64,000 nucleotides of DNA, from NCBI RefSeq assembly GCF_000518605.1, contig NZ_JADX01000017.1, forward strand, positions 62,001 through 126,000. The letters run 5' to 3'. Positions 28,252-38,210 of the stretch are shown here, in pieces. The translations under genes and the position numbers were made by a program. How positions within the stretch are numbered: the first letter of the stretch is position 1; every line of letters starts with the position of its first letter. Origin of the DNA: Shewanella fidelis ATCC BAA-318. Its GTDB lineage: Bacteria > Pseudomonadota > Gammaproteobacteria > Enterobacterales > Shewanellaceae. Under the pieces are notes generated by a model that made no database searches, was not told the origin of the DNA, and saw only the letters and a program-made list of their open reading frames with translations.

Positions 28252-29084
28252 AGCGCACTCCTATTAATATACAATTTACCGGCAAATAGTAAGGCGCAGG
28301 CTTGAATGAGTGCGATAGGTGCGTACATAAAGCTTTGTAGACCTTGTGTGTTAATCATGAGTGAGATCTGAGAACCCGGCAATAGCCATTTTAACACATT
28401 AATAATAGGCAAGTAGCTATTAATAATGGCAATGGTGATAGACATGGCTGCCCAAACAAGAATTGCATAAATAGTGGCTTGTCGTGCCGAGCTTGCATAA
28501 AGCGACAAAATAGCCATAAGAGCAGTGTAGGGTAATAGCACTATGATTAAGTTTATACTGACAATGAGGCCTGAATAGAGAGCCGGTAATAACAAGCTGG
28601 TTTCCCTGCTTACTGCAAGTACGATAGTTGCAATAACAGTGAGGCACAATAGTAAACTTTGCAGCAGCATGTGGCCTATAAAGCGGCCAAAGAACAAGCT
28701 GTCTCTTCCTACTCGCTGAGTTAAAAATCTAAGGGTGCCACGGGCTTTATCGCTAGCAAATTGATCAGCTGAAACAAATATACTGAAAAGCGGGAACAGA
28801 TATAGTGCAGCAATCCAATAAACCGCAAGCTCTGCAACCGGCCACTCAAATAGCTCGCTCACAGCGTTGATGCCAAAAAAGCCTTCTATAACGGTTCTAA
28901 AATCTGGATTAATTAAAAAAGTAGAAGCACCACTAATTGGATAGAGTAATATCAGCATCCAGACCAGTGAAAATGCAATTAGCGCTATTAGCCCACGAGG
29001 GTTAAATAGCATTTTTTTGACTTCAAATTGGGCGAGTAATAGCGTGTTTTTAATCGTGCTATTCGCCTGAGGGTTATTTTCCAA
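28248..29084 (-). CDS. ABC-2 type transporter permease
   Basis: 278 residues with six hydrophobic segments (about 31-50, 108-126, 147-170, 176-197, 203-226 and 250-270). The segment 'FVSADQFASDKARGTLRFLTQRVGRDSLFFGRFIGHM' is typical of ABC-2 permeases, which place this cytoplasmic EKxxGTL-like loop between membrane segments. It is an inner-membrane partner of the following ATPase. There are no neighbouring genes that reveal the cargo. Confidence 0.87.
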   Translation of the reverse strand: MENNPQANSTIKNTLLLAQFEVKKMLFNPRGLIALIAFSLVWMLILLYPISGASTFLINPDFRTVIEGFFGINAVSELFEWPVAELAVYWIAALYLFPLFSIFVSADQFASDKARGTLRFLTQRVGRDSLFFGRFIGHMLLQSLLLCLTVIATIVLAVSRETSLLLPALYSGLIVSINLIIVLLPYTALMAILSLYASSARQATIYAILVWAAMSITIAIINSYLPIINVLKWLLPGSQISLMINTQGLQSFMYAPIALIQACALLFAGKLYINRSAL

Positions 29085-29175
29085 ACTAATCCCTTATGAT
29101 TGAATGATTAAGTTGGCTTAGGTTAACACCGTTTTTGCATTAGGGTTAACCTAACTTGTTAACGGATGTTTGTAT

Positions 29176-29838
29176 CTACTTAAGTAGCTCTTTTAGTTGC
29201 GCCTTTAGCTCAGCAACTTCTTGTTCCAGTGTTTGTACTCGACGTATGAGCTCTAGTTGATCTGTGTGCTGTGAACCACTATTTAAATCTTGAGAATTTA
29301 CCTGCAGTGGGACACTGTTTTGTTGTTCGATGTTAGAAGGAGGCGTTAGAAGTTCACGATAGCGTGCTTCACGTTTGCCAGGCTCTTTAGCAAGTAGCAT
29401 TACGAGAGGTGATTCACGCTGTTGTAGTTTGCGTAAGGTTGCTTCCGCTTCGGCTACATCGTTAAATTCATATAGGCGATTGCTGCGGGTTCTTAATTCT
29501 CCGGGCGTTTGTGGGCCTCGCAATAGTAATAAGCAAATAATGGCGAGTTCGTCAGGCTTAAGTTGAAGATCACTAAACTCAGTATTACAGAATCGATGCT
29601 TGTACTTGATGACTCGGCTACCAAAACCTGATTGATCGGAGATGAGTCGTTTTTTAGCGAGACCATCTAAGGTGTTTTGCACCTCAGATTCACTCAGGCT
29701 AAGCACTGGTTCGCGGCTGGTTTTTTGATTGCAGCCAGAGGTTAAACTGTTTAAAGAAAGGGGATATTGTTCTGGAGTGGTGATCTCCTTTTCCAGCAGG
29801 ACACCGATAACACGCGCTTCAAGTGGAGTGAGTTCCAT
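29176..29838 (-). CDS. yceH: YceH, UPF0502/DUF480 family
   Basis: 220 residues. The start '[32 protein letters not shown]' and '[20 protein letters not shown]' identify the DUF480 family, which has two winged-helix domains (about 1-85 and 90-170). A C-terminal coiled coil (about 195-219, '[23 protein letters not shown]') follows. The biochemical role is not established; the fold suggests DNA binding or a structural role. Transcribed alone or with the ABC pair (91-base gap). Confidence 0.92.
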   Translation of the reverse strand: MELTPLEARVIGVLLEKEITTPEQYPLSLNSLTSGCNQKTSREPVLSLSESEVQNTLDGLAKKRLISDQSGFGSRVIKYKHRFCNTEFSDLQLKPDELAIICLLLLRGPQTPGELRTRSNRLYEFNDVAEAEATLRKLQQRESPLVMLLAKEPGKREARYRELLTPPSNIEQQNSVPLQVNSQDLNSGSQHTDQLELIRRVQTLEQEVAELKAQLKELLK

Positions 29839-29956
29839 ATTAACCTCTTAATAAAAAAGCATGACTTTGTTATAACAGAGCCATGCTTTATTGCAAAGAA
29901 GCTTTAAGATTGTTTTTTAGGTAATTGATTGGTTTATAAGCAATTACCCATAGATT

Positions 29957-30790
29957 TTAATCTTCTAAGCGAATGCCGTCAGTTGTGATGGTGATTTGCT
30001 TATTCTTATATAAGCCGCCAATACTCTTTTTAAAGGCTTTTTTACTCATAGATAATTGCGAGTAAATCACTTCTGCATCAGTCTTATCGTTAAGCGGTAA
30101 GAAGCCACCGGCTTGCTTTAGCTTAATCATGATAGCAACAGCGTGTTTATCAAGCTCTGATTTGGCACCTTTTTGTAAGATAAGGTCAATCTTACCATCT
30201 GTTCTAACGCGCTTAATGAAGCCTTTGACTTTTTGACCAAAGCTTAAGCGAGTGTAAACTTCATTTTTATACAATACGCCCCAGTGGCTATTGTTGATAA
30301 TGGCTTTGTAGCCAAGATCTGTTGAGCCACCAATGATCAAGTTGACTTCTTGGTCATTGCGGAACTTTGGTTCAGTTAAATCGAGGAACTTTTCAACCTT
30401 AGAAGAAGCAACAATACGATCATCTACATGGCTAGTATAAATGTAAACTAGGTATGACTTACCCACTTCGATTTCACGGTGCTGCTCACCAAAAGGCAAC
30501 AGTAGATCTTTATCGAGTCCCCAATCTAGAAATGCGCCATATGGACCATTGGCTTTTGCTTCTAAATAGGCAAATTCACCTACTTGCGCGTATGGTCGGC
30601 GAGTAGTGGCAATCACCATGTCCTCTGAATCTAAATAAAGAAACACATTAACCATATCTCCGACTTGGCAGTCTTTTGGAACGGCTTTGCGAGGAAGGAG
30701 GACCTGGCCCATTTCTTTAGCGTCTAAATAGACACCAAAATCAACTTGTTTGACGACTTCGAGCTTACAGGTTTTACCTATCTGGATCAT
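29957..30790 (-). CDS. S1-domain RNA-binding protein, CvfB/YitL family
   Basis: 277 residues. It contains S1-like modules at about 1-65, 70-135 and 145-215 ('GKTCKLEVVKQVDFGVYLDA', 'GPYGAFLDWGLDKDLLLPFGEQ', 'FGQKVKGFIKRVRTDGKIDLIL') and a C-terminal winged helix (about 220-277, 'SKKAFKKSIGGLYKNKQITI'). This is the CvfB layout; CvfB of Staphylococcus binds RNA and affects virulence gene expression. In this organism the role is likely general RNA binding. It is a single gene. Confidence 0.87.
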   Translation of the reverse strand: MIQIGKTCKLEVVKQVDFGVYLDAKEMGQVLLPRKAVPKDCQVGDMVNVFLYLDSEDMVIATTRRPYAQVGEFAYLEAKANGPYGAFLDWGLDKDLLLPFGEQHREIEVGKSYLVYIYTSHVDDRIVASSKVEKFLDLTEPKFRNDQEVNLIIGGSTDLGYKAIINNSHWGVLYKNEVYTRLSFGQKVKGFIKRVRTDGKIDLILQKGAKSELDKHAVAIMIKLKQAGGFLPLNDKTDAEVIYSQLSMSKKAFKKSIGGLYKNKQITITTDGIRLED

Positions 30791-31217
30791 GATGTTCTCT
30801 ACTTTTAAAACAGTAACGATTAGTTTCTGCTGCGATTATAGTGGAAAACATCTTAATAAGCTTTAGCCCTTTGAAACTAATGCGCAAAACTCAGCAAATT
30901 TCTGTAAGCAAAAGCAGGCAAATATCACGGTTTTAGTGATAATGAAGACAGATTGTTACTAGGCTATTATCGGCTGATAATTAATTCGCAATTAATTGAC
31001 CTTTTAGGGGCTGATTTTTATTGCAATCTGCTGTGTCTCAAGGTTTAATTGCGCCGCAAAAAATTCCGAGAGAAAAGTGTGTCGTTTGTAGGCTTATTCT
31101 TGAGTGAATACACCGTACTGCGGTTAAGCAATGGTTGAAGTCACAAATTAGATTTTTATGGATTTGCTTTTACATGCTAGGTTTAAAGGCATGGCTTTTT
31201 TCGTTACCATGAAAATC

Positions 31218-31341
31218 AAAGCGCCAATACAGTTAGCAGCGCTTTAAGAAAATTGATACTCCTAGTCGACATCAGAAGTGTTTTTGAGTATTAATTGAAT
31301 TAGTTTGTACTTTTGTAGCTAAATCAGAGCGTATCTGATTT
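31218..31341. promoter_or_regulatory. Inverted repeats in the speA upstream region
   Basis: Two perfect inverted repeats lie before speA: AAAGCGC...GCGCTTT (31218-31245) and AAATCAGA-GCGTA-TCTGATTT (31321-31341). The second ends 75 bases before the speA ATG and could form a leader hairpin or bind a regulator. The rest of the 626-base gap (30791-31416) contains no gene that I can support. Confidence 0.4.
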
Positions 31342-31416
31342 TAACATTCGCAAGTTAGCTAAGACCATTAAGGTATTAGCAACTTATTTGAATAAAATAG
31401 ACAGGTTAGGACAAAT

Positions 31417-33330
31417 ATGAGCAATTGGTCTATTGATGATGCACGCGCAAGTTATAACGTAAATCACTGGAGCCAAGGACTTTACGGTATTAGCGATGAC
31501 GGTGAGGTGACAGTGTCACCGGATCCTAGCCGCCCAGACTGTAAAATTGGTTTGAACGAAATGGCGAAGGATATGGTTAAGTCAGGCGTGGCTTTACCCG
31601 TATTAGTGCGTTTCCCGCAAATTTTGCATCATAGAGTAAATAGCCTTTGTCAGGCATTTAATCAGGCAATTCAAAAGTATCAATACGAAAATGATTACTT
31701 ACTTGTATACCCGATTAAAGTTAACCAACAGCAAACGGTTGTTGAAGAGATCTTAGCTAGCCAAGTCTCAAAAGAGGTGCCGCAGTTAGGTTTAGAAGCC
31801 GGTAGTAAGCCAGAATTGATGGCTGTATTGGCGATGGCGCAAAAGGCCAGCTCTGTCATTATTTGTAATGGCTACAAAGATAAAGAATATATTCGCCTTG
31901 CTTTAATCGGTGAAAAGCTAGGTCACAAGGTTTATATCGTTCTTGAGAAGATGTCAGAACTCAAGGTCGTGCTTGAACAAGCAAAAGAACTTGGTGTAAC
32001 ACCACGTCTTGGCTTGCGTGTGCGTTTAGCATTCCAAGGTAAGGGTAAATGGCAGGCAAGTGGTGGTGAGAAATCTAAGTTTGGCTTAAGTGCTGCTCAG
32101 GTTCTGCAAGTGATTAATTCACTTAAACAAGAAGATATGCTTGATTCGCTAGAGTTATTGCATTTCCACTTAGGTTCGCAAATTGCCAATATTCGCGATA
32201 TCCGTCAAGGTGTGAGTGAAGCTGGTCGATTCTATTGTGAGCTAATGAAGCTTGGCGCAAACGTTAAATGTTTTGACGTGGGTGGTGGCTTAGCGGTTGA
32301 TTATGATGGTACGCGTAGCCAAAGTAGTCACTCTATGAACTACGGCCTAACAGAGTACGCCAACAACATCGTTAGTGTATTGACTGACATGTGTAAAGAG
32401 TACGAACAGCCGATGCCGAGAATCATCTCTGAATCTGGTCGTTACTTAACTGCACATCACGCAGTACTATTGACAGATGTAATTGGTACAGAAGCCTACA
32501 AGCCTGAAGATATTCAGCCGCCAGCAGAAGATGCACCGCAGCTGTTACATAATATGTGGCAGTCTTGGGTAGAAGTGAGTGGTAAAGCTGATCAACGTGC
32601 ATTGATTGAGATTTTCCATGATTGTCAAAGCGATTTGGCAGAAGCGCACTCATTATTTGCTGTTGGACAACTTGGTTTAGCTGAGCGCGCATGGGCAGAG
32701 CAGGTTAACTTGCGTGTATGTTACGAATTACAAGGTAGCATGAGCTCTAAGTATCGTTTCCACCGTCCAATTATTGATGAATTGAATGAGAAACTAGCAG
32801 ACAAGTTCTTTGTTAACTTCTCGTTGTTCCAATCATTACCAGATGCGTGGGGTATCGATCAGGTATTCCCTGTCATGCCACTTTCAGGTCTAGATAAGAA
32901 GCCTGAAAGCCGTGCGGTAATGCTTGATATCACCTGTGACTCAGATGGTACAGTTGATCAATATGTTGAAGGCCAAGGTATTGAAACAACATTGCCAGTA
33001 CCAGCATGGACTCAAGAAAGCCCATATTTAATTGGCTTCTTCTTAGTCGGTGCATATCAAGAAATTTTGGGTGATATGCATAACTTGTTTGGTGATACTA
33101 ACTCAGCGGTTGTTCGTTTAGATGATGACGCGCGTACTAATGTTGAGTCGGTTCTTGCAGGTGATACCGTTGCTGACGTTTTACGTTATGTAAACTTAGA
33201 TGCAGTATCATTTATGCGTACTTATGAAGAGCTAGTGAACAAGCATATTGCCGAAGATGAACGTGCTAATATTCTTGAAGAACTACAACTAGGTCTGAAA
33301 GGTTATACCTACCTAGAAGATTTTTCGTAG
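31417..33330 (+). CDS. speA: Biosynthetic arginine decarboxylase
   Basis: 637 residues. SpeA decarboxylates arginine to agmatine, the first step to putrescine. The PLP lysine is K101 in 'VYPIKVNQQ', and '[15 protein letters not shown]' and '[13 protein letters not shown]' (about 287-299) are typical alanine-racemase-fold decarboxylase motifs. The catalytic Cys region near the C-terminus shows 'LDITCDSDG'. The length fits the SpeA family (E. coli 658). It is followed by an AdoMet decarboxylase and agmatinase, which makes a polyamine cluster. Confidence 0.96.
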   Translation: MSNWSIDDARASYNVNHWSQGLYGISDDGEVTVSPDPSRPDCKIGLNEMAKDMVKSGVALPVLVRFPQILHHRVNSLCQAFNQAIQKYQYENDYLLVYPIKVNQQQTVVEEILASQVSKEVPQLGLEAGSKPELMAVLAMAQKASSVIICNGYKDKEYIRLALIGEKLGHKVYIVLEKMSELKVVLEQAKELGVTPRLGLRVRLAFQGKGKWQASGGEKSKFGLSAAQVLQVINSLKQEDMLDSLELLHFHLGSQIANIRDIRQGVSEAGRFYCELMKLGANVKCFDVGGGLAVDYDGTRSQSSHSMNYGLTEYANNIVSVLTDMCKEYEQPMPRIISESGRYLTAHHAVLLTDVIGTEAYKPEDIQPPAEDAPQLLHNMWQSWVEVSGKADQRALIEIFHDCQSDLAEAHSLFAVGQLGLAERAWAEQVNLRVCYELQGSMSSKYRFHRPIIDELNEKLADKFFVNFSLFQSLPDAWGIDQVFPVMPLSGLDKKPESRAVMLDITCDSDGTVDQYVEGQGIETTLPVPAWTQESPYLIGFFLVGAYQEILGDMHNLFGDTNSAVVRLDDDARTNVESVLAGDTVADVLRYVNLDAVSFMRTYEELVNKHIAEDERANILEELQLGLKGYTYLEDFS

Positions 33331-33482
33331 GTCGGTAAATCAGCCATATCATCATGGCGTTAAAAGTGTTGTTATAGCCAGCTTTGAGTTCGCTCTTAGC
33401 TGGTTTTATTTTTAAATTGCGTTGATGGATTGTATACAAGTATCAGTTAACAAACATAGCTAGCTTTAGGGGCTTCGATTCG

Positions 33483-34403
33483 ATGTTTTTTGAAGGTTCA
33501 GAAAAGAAATTAGTTTTGCAACTCCACCCCAGTGCCCCGTCATTAAGAGCGTATCCACGTGGCTTTTGGCAACAGGCATTAGCGATGGCAGATGCCGCTA
33601 TTTTATCGGATCTCAGTAATGCATATTGTGATGCCTATGTATTAAGTGAATCAAGCATGTTTGTATGGCAACATAAGTTGCTATTAATTACCTGCGGTAA
33701 AACACGTTTAATTGATACTGTTGCGTTTATCATTGAAAAAATCGGCGCAGGCCTTATATCAGAATTAAATTATCAGCGTAAAAGTGAGTTCTCACCGCAT
33801 CTACAAGCTACGCGCTTTGAAGATGATGTAGAGTTGTTGAAGGCGCTCGTCCCCGGTACGGCTTATCGTATCGGTCATTTAGATAGCCATCATCATTACC
33901 TTTATAGTGCAGCAGGCGTAACTAAGCAGGCTCAAAGTGCTTGTTTGTTGATGTATCATATTGAAGGTGAGGCTGCGCAATATTTACGCAGTGCTGAGCA
34001 AGAAAGTAGTTATATACGCCGACTACTCAATTTAGATCGTTTGCTACCACAATTTGAGTTCGACGATCACCTGTTTCAGCCCTGTGGATATTCAATCAAT
34101 GGATTGTTTGAAGATAAATTTTTGACCATACATATCACGCCTCAAGAGCAAAGCTCTTACGTGAGTGTCGAAACAAACGTGAACTTTTTACAATATCCGT
34201 TCAATATTTTTGCTGAGTTACTCAAAGTATTGAACCCCAGCAGTTGGGACATCATTGGGCTGAATATGCCAATAGATCACACAGGCTTTCTTTCAAATAG
34301 AAGGGTAGCAAGTTGTGATCTACAGTTAAACCAGCTAAATGATTTTAATTACTATCACTATATTCAGGCTGAAAGCGAAACCTTAATAGCCGAAGTACTG
34401 TGA
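33483..34403 (+). CDS. S-adenosylmethionine decarboxylase proenzyme, eukaryote-type
   Basis: 306 residues resembling eukaryotic AdoMet decarboxylase (class II), not E. coli SpeD. The N-terminus 'FFEGSEKKL' matches the conserved FFEG-E of the human enzyme. 'YVLSESSMF' (52-60) is the self-cleavage site, where Ser57 would become the pyruvoyl group; Cys71 lies in 'ITCGKT'. 'CGYSINGL' (Ser202) and 'TIHITPQ' (His215) are the processing residues, followed by 'SYVSVETN'. Human HITPE has Gln here instead of Glu. It makes decarboxylated AdoMet for spermidine. It lies between speA and speB, with short gaps. Confidence 0.92.
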   Translation: MFFEGSEKKLVLQLHPSAPSLRAYPRGFWQQALAMADAAILSDLSNAYCDAYVLSESSMFVWQHKLLLITCGKTRLIDTVAFIIEKIGAGLISELNYQRKSEFSPHLQATRFEDDVELLKALVPGTAYRIGHLDSHHHYLYSAAGVTKQAQSACLLMYHIEGEAAQYLRSAEQESSYIRRLLNLDRLLPQFEFDDHLFQPCGYSINGLFEDKFLTIHITPQEQSSYVSVETNVNFLQYPFNIFAELLKVLNPSSWDIIGLNMPIDHTGFLSNRRVASCDLQLNQLNDFNYYHYIQAESETLIAEVL

Positions 34404-34427
34404 CTCTAGACATTTTATGGAGTATTT

Positions 34428-35357
34428 ATGACCACTATTGCAGATAAGCCAGATTATTCGCTTTATTCAAATGCATTTGGTTACTTAAGACAACCGCTAG
34501 ACTTTAAACCTCTTGAAGGCGATGCGGATGTAGTGGTTTTAGGCTTACCATTTGATATGGCAACGACAGGCCGTTCAGGTGGCCGTATGGGCCCTGGTGC
34601 TATTCGTAACGCATCAGTAAACCTAGCGTGGGAAGAAACACGCTGGCCGTATCAGTTTAAGCTAAGTGAACATATTAAAGTTGTTGATGCAGGTGATCTT
34701 GTTTACAACTGTGGCGACTCAGCTGACTTTACTCAGCGAGTTGAAGATTTCGCAACCAAGATTCTTGAAGCTGATAAGGCAATGCTAAGTTTTGGTGGTG
34801 ATCACTTCGTTACCTTGCCACTATTACGCGCTCACTATAAAAAGCACGGTAAAATGGCTTTACTTCATTTTGATGCGCACACAGATACCTATAGCCAAGG
34901 CAGTAAGTACGATCATGGTACAATGTTCTACCATGCACCAAACGAAGGCATTATTGCTGCTGAAAACTCAATTCAAGTGGGTATTCGTACAGAGTACGAT
35001 ACTGCGAATCACCTGTTTGAAGTGATTGACGCCGCAGCCGCTAATGAAATGACTGCTGATGAGATCGTTGCCCAGATCCGTAAGCGCGTAGGTGATATGC
35101 CGCTATACGTAACATTTGATATCGACTGCTTAGACCCTGCGTTCGCACCAGGTACTGGTACGCCAGTGTGTGGTGGCTTAACCAGCGATAAAGCAATGAA
35201 GATTATTCGTGGCCTTAAAGGCATGAAGATTGTCGGTATGGACGTTGTTGAAGTTGCACCTGCATATGATAGCGCTGAGATCACTGCACTTGCTGGCGCA
35301 ACATTAGGCCTAGAGATGTTGCACGTTTGGGCTGAATCAAACGGCAAAATCAAATAA
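34428..35357 (+). CDS. speB: Agmatinase
   Basis: 309 residues of the arginase/agmatinase family. The binuclear Mn ligands are in 'GGDHFVT' , '[11 protein letters not shown]' and '[22 protein letters not shown]'. It hydrolyses agmatine to putrescine and urea, using the product of SpeA encoded upstream. A terminator follows its end, so the unit is speA, the AdoMet decarboxylase, and speB. The N-terminal '[22 protein letters not shown]' is typical of agmatinases. Confidence 0.96.
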   Translation: MTTIADKPDYSLYSNAFGYLRQPLDFKPLEGDADVVVLGLPFDMATTGRSGGRMGPGAIRNASVNLAWEETRWPYQFKLSEHIKVVDAGDLVYNCGDSADFTQRVEDFATKILEADKAMLSFGGDHFVTLPLLRAHYKKHGKMALLHFDAHTDTYSQGSKYDHGTMFYHAPNEGIIAAENSIQVGIRTEYDTANHLFEVIDAAAANEMTADEIVAQIRKRVGDMPLYVTFDIDCLDPAFAPGTGTPVCGGLTSDKAMKIIRGLKGMKIVGMDVVEVAPAYDSAEITALAGATLGLEMLHVWAESNGKIK

Positions 35358-35448
35358 TCTTATTTGATAGATTGCGATAGTCATCTCGCCTACATGAGAG
35401 AAACGATGAGTTAAAAGTTTCACGCTATAGGTCTAAGATTGTTATGAT

Positions 35449-35480
35449 AAAAGAAGCACTGTTTTAGTGCTTCTTTTTTT
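35449..35480 (+). terminator. Intrinsic terminator after speB
   Basis: AAAAGAAGCACT-GTTTT-AGTGCTTCTTTTTTT, about 90 bases after the speB stop and directly before pdxH. Confidence 0.85.
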
Positions 35481-35504
35481 ATGCCGTTTTGCAAGGGATC
35501 TAAG

Positions 35505-36143
35505 ATGTCAAATATTAGCGATATTAGACGAGAATACACGTTAGGTGAGTTACATAGTGAAGATGTACCGAGTGACCCTATGGTGTTATTTAATGCGTGG
35601 CTTGAGGTTGTTCGCGAATCCAACATACAAGATCCAACTGCTATGTCAGTGGCGACAGTTGATGAAAATGGTCAGCCTTTTCAACGTATTGTACTTTTAA
35701 AGCGTTTTGATGATAACGGTTTTGTGTTTTTCACGAATTTGGAAAGCCGTAAAGCACAGCATATTACGCATAATGCCCAAGTCAGTATTTTATTTCCTTG
35801 GCATAGTTTAGAAAAGCAGGTTGCGGTTACAGGTGTTGCAGAGCCTTTGTCAAAAGCAGAGGTGATTAAATACTTTATGAGTCGCCCTAAAGAGAGCCAA
35901 ATCGCAGCCTGGGTTTCAAAGCAATCCAGCCCAATTAGTGCTCGTCAGGCATTAGAGTCTAAGTTTGCAGAGATGAAAGCCAAATTTGCTAAAGGTGACG
36001 TGCCATTGCCAAAGTTTTGGGGCGGCTATTTAGTGCGACCTAAAAGTATTGAGTTTTGGCAAGGAGGTGAGCATCGCCTGCACGATCGTTTTATCTACAC
36101 TAAAGTGGAAGATACTTGGCAACATAGCCGGTTAGCCCCTTAG
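35505..36143 (+). CDS. pdxH: Pyridoxine/pyridoxamine 5'-phosphate oxidase
   Basis: 212 residues from the ATG at 35505, which has AAGGGATC upstream. The frame is open 8 codons further, into the speB terminator, so that start is rejected. PdxH oxidises PNP and PMP to PLP with FMN. Visible motifs are '[24 protein letters not shown]', '[16 protein letters not shown]' and the C-terminal '[13 protein letters not shown]', which carries the substrate Arg and His. PLP is the cofactor of SpeA, but no co-regulation is seen. Confidence 0.95.
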   Translation: MSNISDIRREYTLGELHSEDVPSDPMVLFNAWLEVVRESNIQDPTAMSVATVDENGQPFQRIVLLKRFDDNGFVFFTNLESRKAQHITHNAQVSILFPWHSLEKQVAVTGVAEPLSKAEVIKYFMSRPKESQIAAWVSKQSSPISARQALESKFAEMKAKFAKGDVPLPKFWGGYLVRPKSIEFWQGGEHRLHDRFIYTKVEDTWQHSRLAP

Positions 36144-36187
36144 TTTATCTCCTTTTTAAGCTGTAGATGTATAAACAGCCAATAGAC

Positions 36188-36217
36188 TAAAACCGCACAA
36201 TAATGCGGTTTTTTTGT
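36188..36217 (+). terminator. Intrinsic terminator of pdxH
   Basis: AAAACCGCA-CAATAA-TGCGGTTTTTTT about 45 bases after the pdxH stop. Confidence 0.85.
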
Positions 36218-36373
36218 ATGAGTCATTTAGCTAGATAGATGAATTTGCCCTAATATAAATAAAGAAATATTAGCTTCTACTGTAAAAAGTGCTTTCAGCA
36301 TTTGCTAAGCATGGTAAATTAGTTCTAGCTTAACTGTTGAAATACATGACTATCTGAATATGAGGGAACGAAC

Positions 36374-36949
36374 ATGAAAGGTATTATCACGGGGTTACTT
36401 TTGCTGCCTTTGTCATTAATGGCTTCGGCACAGCCATGGAAAGTGGATAGCGATAGTTCAAATGTAAGTTTCATCTCTATCAAAAAAGGTGATATCGCTG
36501 AAGTTCATCATTTTAAATCTATGGCTGGCACATTTGATGATAAAGGCCAATTTAGCTTCTCTGTAGCCTTAGCCAGCGTAGCGACCAATATTGAGATCCG
36601 CGATGAGCGTATGACGTCGCTATTATTCGAGGTTGATAAGTACCCTAAATTGACACTGACTGCGTCTGTAGACCCTAACTTGGTCAAAGATCTTGCTGTT
36701 GGTTCAGTTAAAGTCGCTACCATTGATGCCGAAGTTGATTTACATGGCGAAAAACAACAGATGGCGTTTACAGTCAGCATTGCTAAGTTGTCTGACACAC
36801 ACTTATTGGTTGCGAGTGTGGCACCAGTGATTGTTAATGCAAATAGTTTTGGTTTAACTGCTGGCGTAGAAAAGCTTCGTGAAATAGCCGGCCTTTCCGC
36901 GATCAGTAAAGCTGTACCTGTTACTTTTAGTTTAAATTTAACAAAGTAA
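36374..36949 (+). CDS. YceI-family periplasmic protein
   Basis: 191 residues with an N-terminal signal peptide (hydrophobic 6-18, cleavage probably after 'MASA'). The mature part is a lipocalin-like YceI domain: 'WKVDSDSSNVSFISIKKGDIAEVHHFKSMAGTF', then 'VATNIEIRDERMTSLLFEV' and 'VDLHGEKQQMAFTVSI'. YceI proteins bind isoprenoid chains in the periplasm; the ligand here is unknown. It is a single gene, with GAGGGAACG before the ATG and a terminator after. Confidence 0.9.
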   Translation: MKGIITGLLLLPLSLMASAQPWKVDSDSSNVSFISIKKGDIAEVHHFKSMAGTFDDKGQFSFSVALASVATNIEIRDERMTSLLFEVDKYPKLTLTASVDPNLVKDLAVGSVKVATIDAEVDLHGEKQQMAFTVSIAKLSDTHLLVASVAPVIVNANSFGLTAGVEKLREIAGLSAISKAVPVTFSLNLTK

Positions 36950-36994
36950 AATTTTGCTTCAATTATCACAAAAGACGTAGTCGTTAGATATCTC

Positions 36995-37026
36995 AAGGCC
37001 TTGCCACTATTTGGTGAGGCCTTTTT
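36995..37026 (+). terminator. Probable intrinsic terminator after the yceI-like gene
   Basis: AAGGCCTTGCCA-CTATT-TGGTGAGGCCTTTTT: outer stem AAGGCCT/AGGCCTT with an inner mismatch, followed by a T tract. Confidence 0.75.
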
Positions 37027-37236
37027 GCTGAACTGCAACCCTAGATCAAGCGCTTATGCAGATAGGAACACTTGCGTAATTTTTAGCTAAAGCTATTTAT
37101 AACCAGTAGCTTAACTAATGAACTGCAATTTCAATTGAGTAAAAACTCAGATAAGATTCATCTTACTATCAATAATAAGATTGTCTGTGCTTTAACAGCT
37201 TCAATCATGTACACATTTATGTGTTTTAGGTTTTGT

Positions 37237-37581
37237 ATGGTTACCGATAAAGACGGGTATATTCACCTGATCCAATATTTGACTGAGCATTTAGATATAT
37301 TTGCTAACTCTCAGCAACAAAGCGCCACTGACGCTACAGTTATGGAGTTATTCGAAGAGCAACTTGCTGCACAAATTATAATGGTTTGTGGACAAAATCC
37401 TTCGCTTACATTTGCGCAGCGTAACTTAGTTATTCGTGAGGTGGATTCTATTGTGTACGACTTAGAAGAGATTTTAGCGCGGGTAGCTTCTCAAAAAGCG
37501 ACGGCGGAACAAACATTATTCATTACAGAGTTTTCTTGCTTGATAAAGAATTTGTTTGACCAAGAGATCAGTAATTTTTAG
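37237..37581 (+). CDS. Small protein of unknown function
   Basis: 114 residues from the ATG at 37237 (MVTDKDGYIHLIQYL), which has AGGT six to nine bases before it. The frame is open upstream to a TTG at 37135 and ATGs at 37207 and 37219, so the start is uncertain. It is acidic and predicted mostly helical, without a signal peptide or membrane segment. No family is recognised. It lies between two transcription units with no operon partner. Confidence 0.6.
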   Translation: MVTDKDGYIHLIQYLTEHLDIFANSQQQSATDATVMELFEEQLAAQIIMVCGQNPSLTFAQRNLVIREVDSIVYDLEEILARVASQKATAEQTLFITEFSCLIKNLFDQEISNF

Positions 37582-37788
37582 CGGTACCTCAGTCATTACC
37601 ATGTCACAGCCAGGTTGTGTGTGACTGAGTCGCAGACAAAATAATGAAGACTAATATTTAAACATATCAATAAAGCCGCTTGTCGGGCATCAACAGCCTT
37701 TTATATTTGCTTACAGTATTTCCTCTCTAAGCGCTTGTTGCTTGTTAAATTAAAGCCTAGTGTTGCAAAATCGACAGAGGAGATTGCA

Positions 37789-38085
37789 ATGCGGAGTTGG
37801 CTAAACAAATCTCAGAATACACGGCACATGTTTGTCTATTGTTGCTTACTGGTGTTTTGGTTTTGCTTAAGGCTGTTTAGTCTGCACTCATTTGATCTTG
37901 GGTGGGGATTTTTCCCATTGGTGATATCTTTACCTTTTGTGCCCTTTATTCTTGTTTGGCTTGCGATACAGTTTTATCGTCATTTACGTCAGCTAATGTT
38001 CGGCATCACGAGCTGGTGGCACTATTGCCATTGTGTTTGTACTGCAGGTTTATTCATATTGTTAGTTGCTAATTTTTTGATATGA
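37789..38085 (+). CDS. Small membrane protein of unknown function
   Basis: 98 residues from the ATG at 37789, preceded by a strong ribosome site AGAGGAG. Three hydrophobic segments (about 15-32, 38-58, 76-96) are rich in Trp, Phe and Cys. It is an inner-membrane protein with no family I can name. The frame is open 18 codons upstream to a TTG, which is less likely given the ribosome site. Confidence 0.68.
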   Translation: MRSWLNKSQNTRHMFVYCCLLVFWFCLRLFSLHSFDLGWGFFPLVISLPFVPFILVWLAIQFYRHLRQLMFGITSWWHYCHCVCTAGLFILLVANFLI

Positions 38086-38210
38086 GTTCAATCTTGTGCC
38101 AGCATTTGTTCAGCTTGACTGTGTCATAGTTGCACTTTATTCACCTACAAATCTTGTTATTATATCGGCGATATAAACGATATAAATCATCAAATTATTA
38201 GAGGTTTCCG

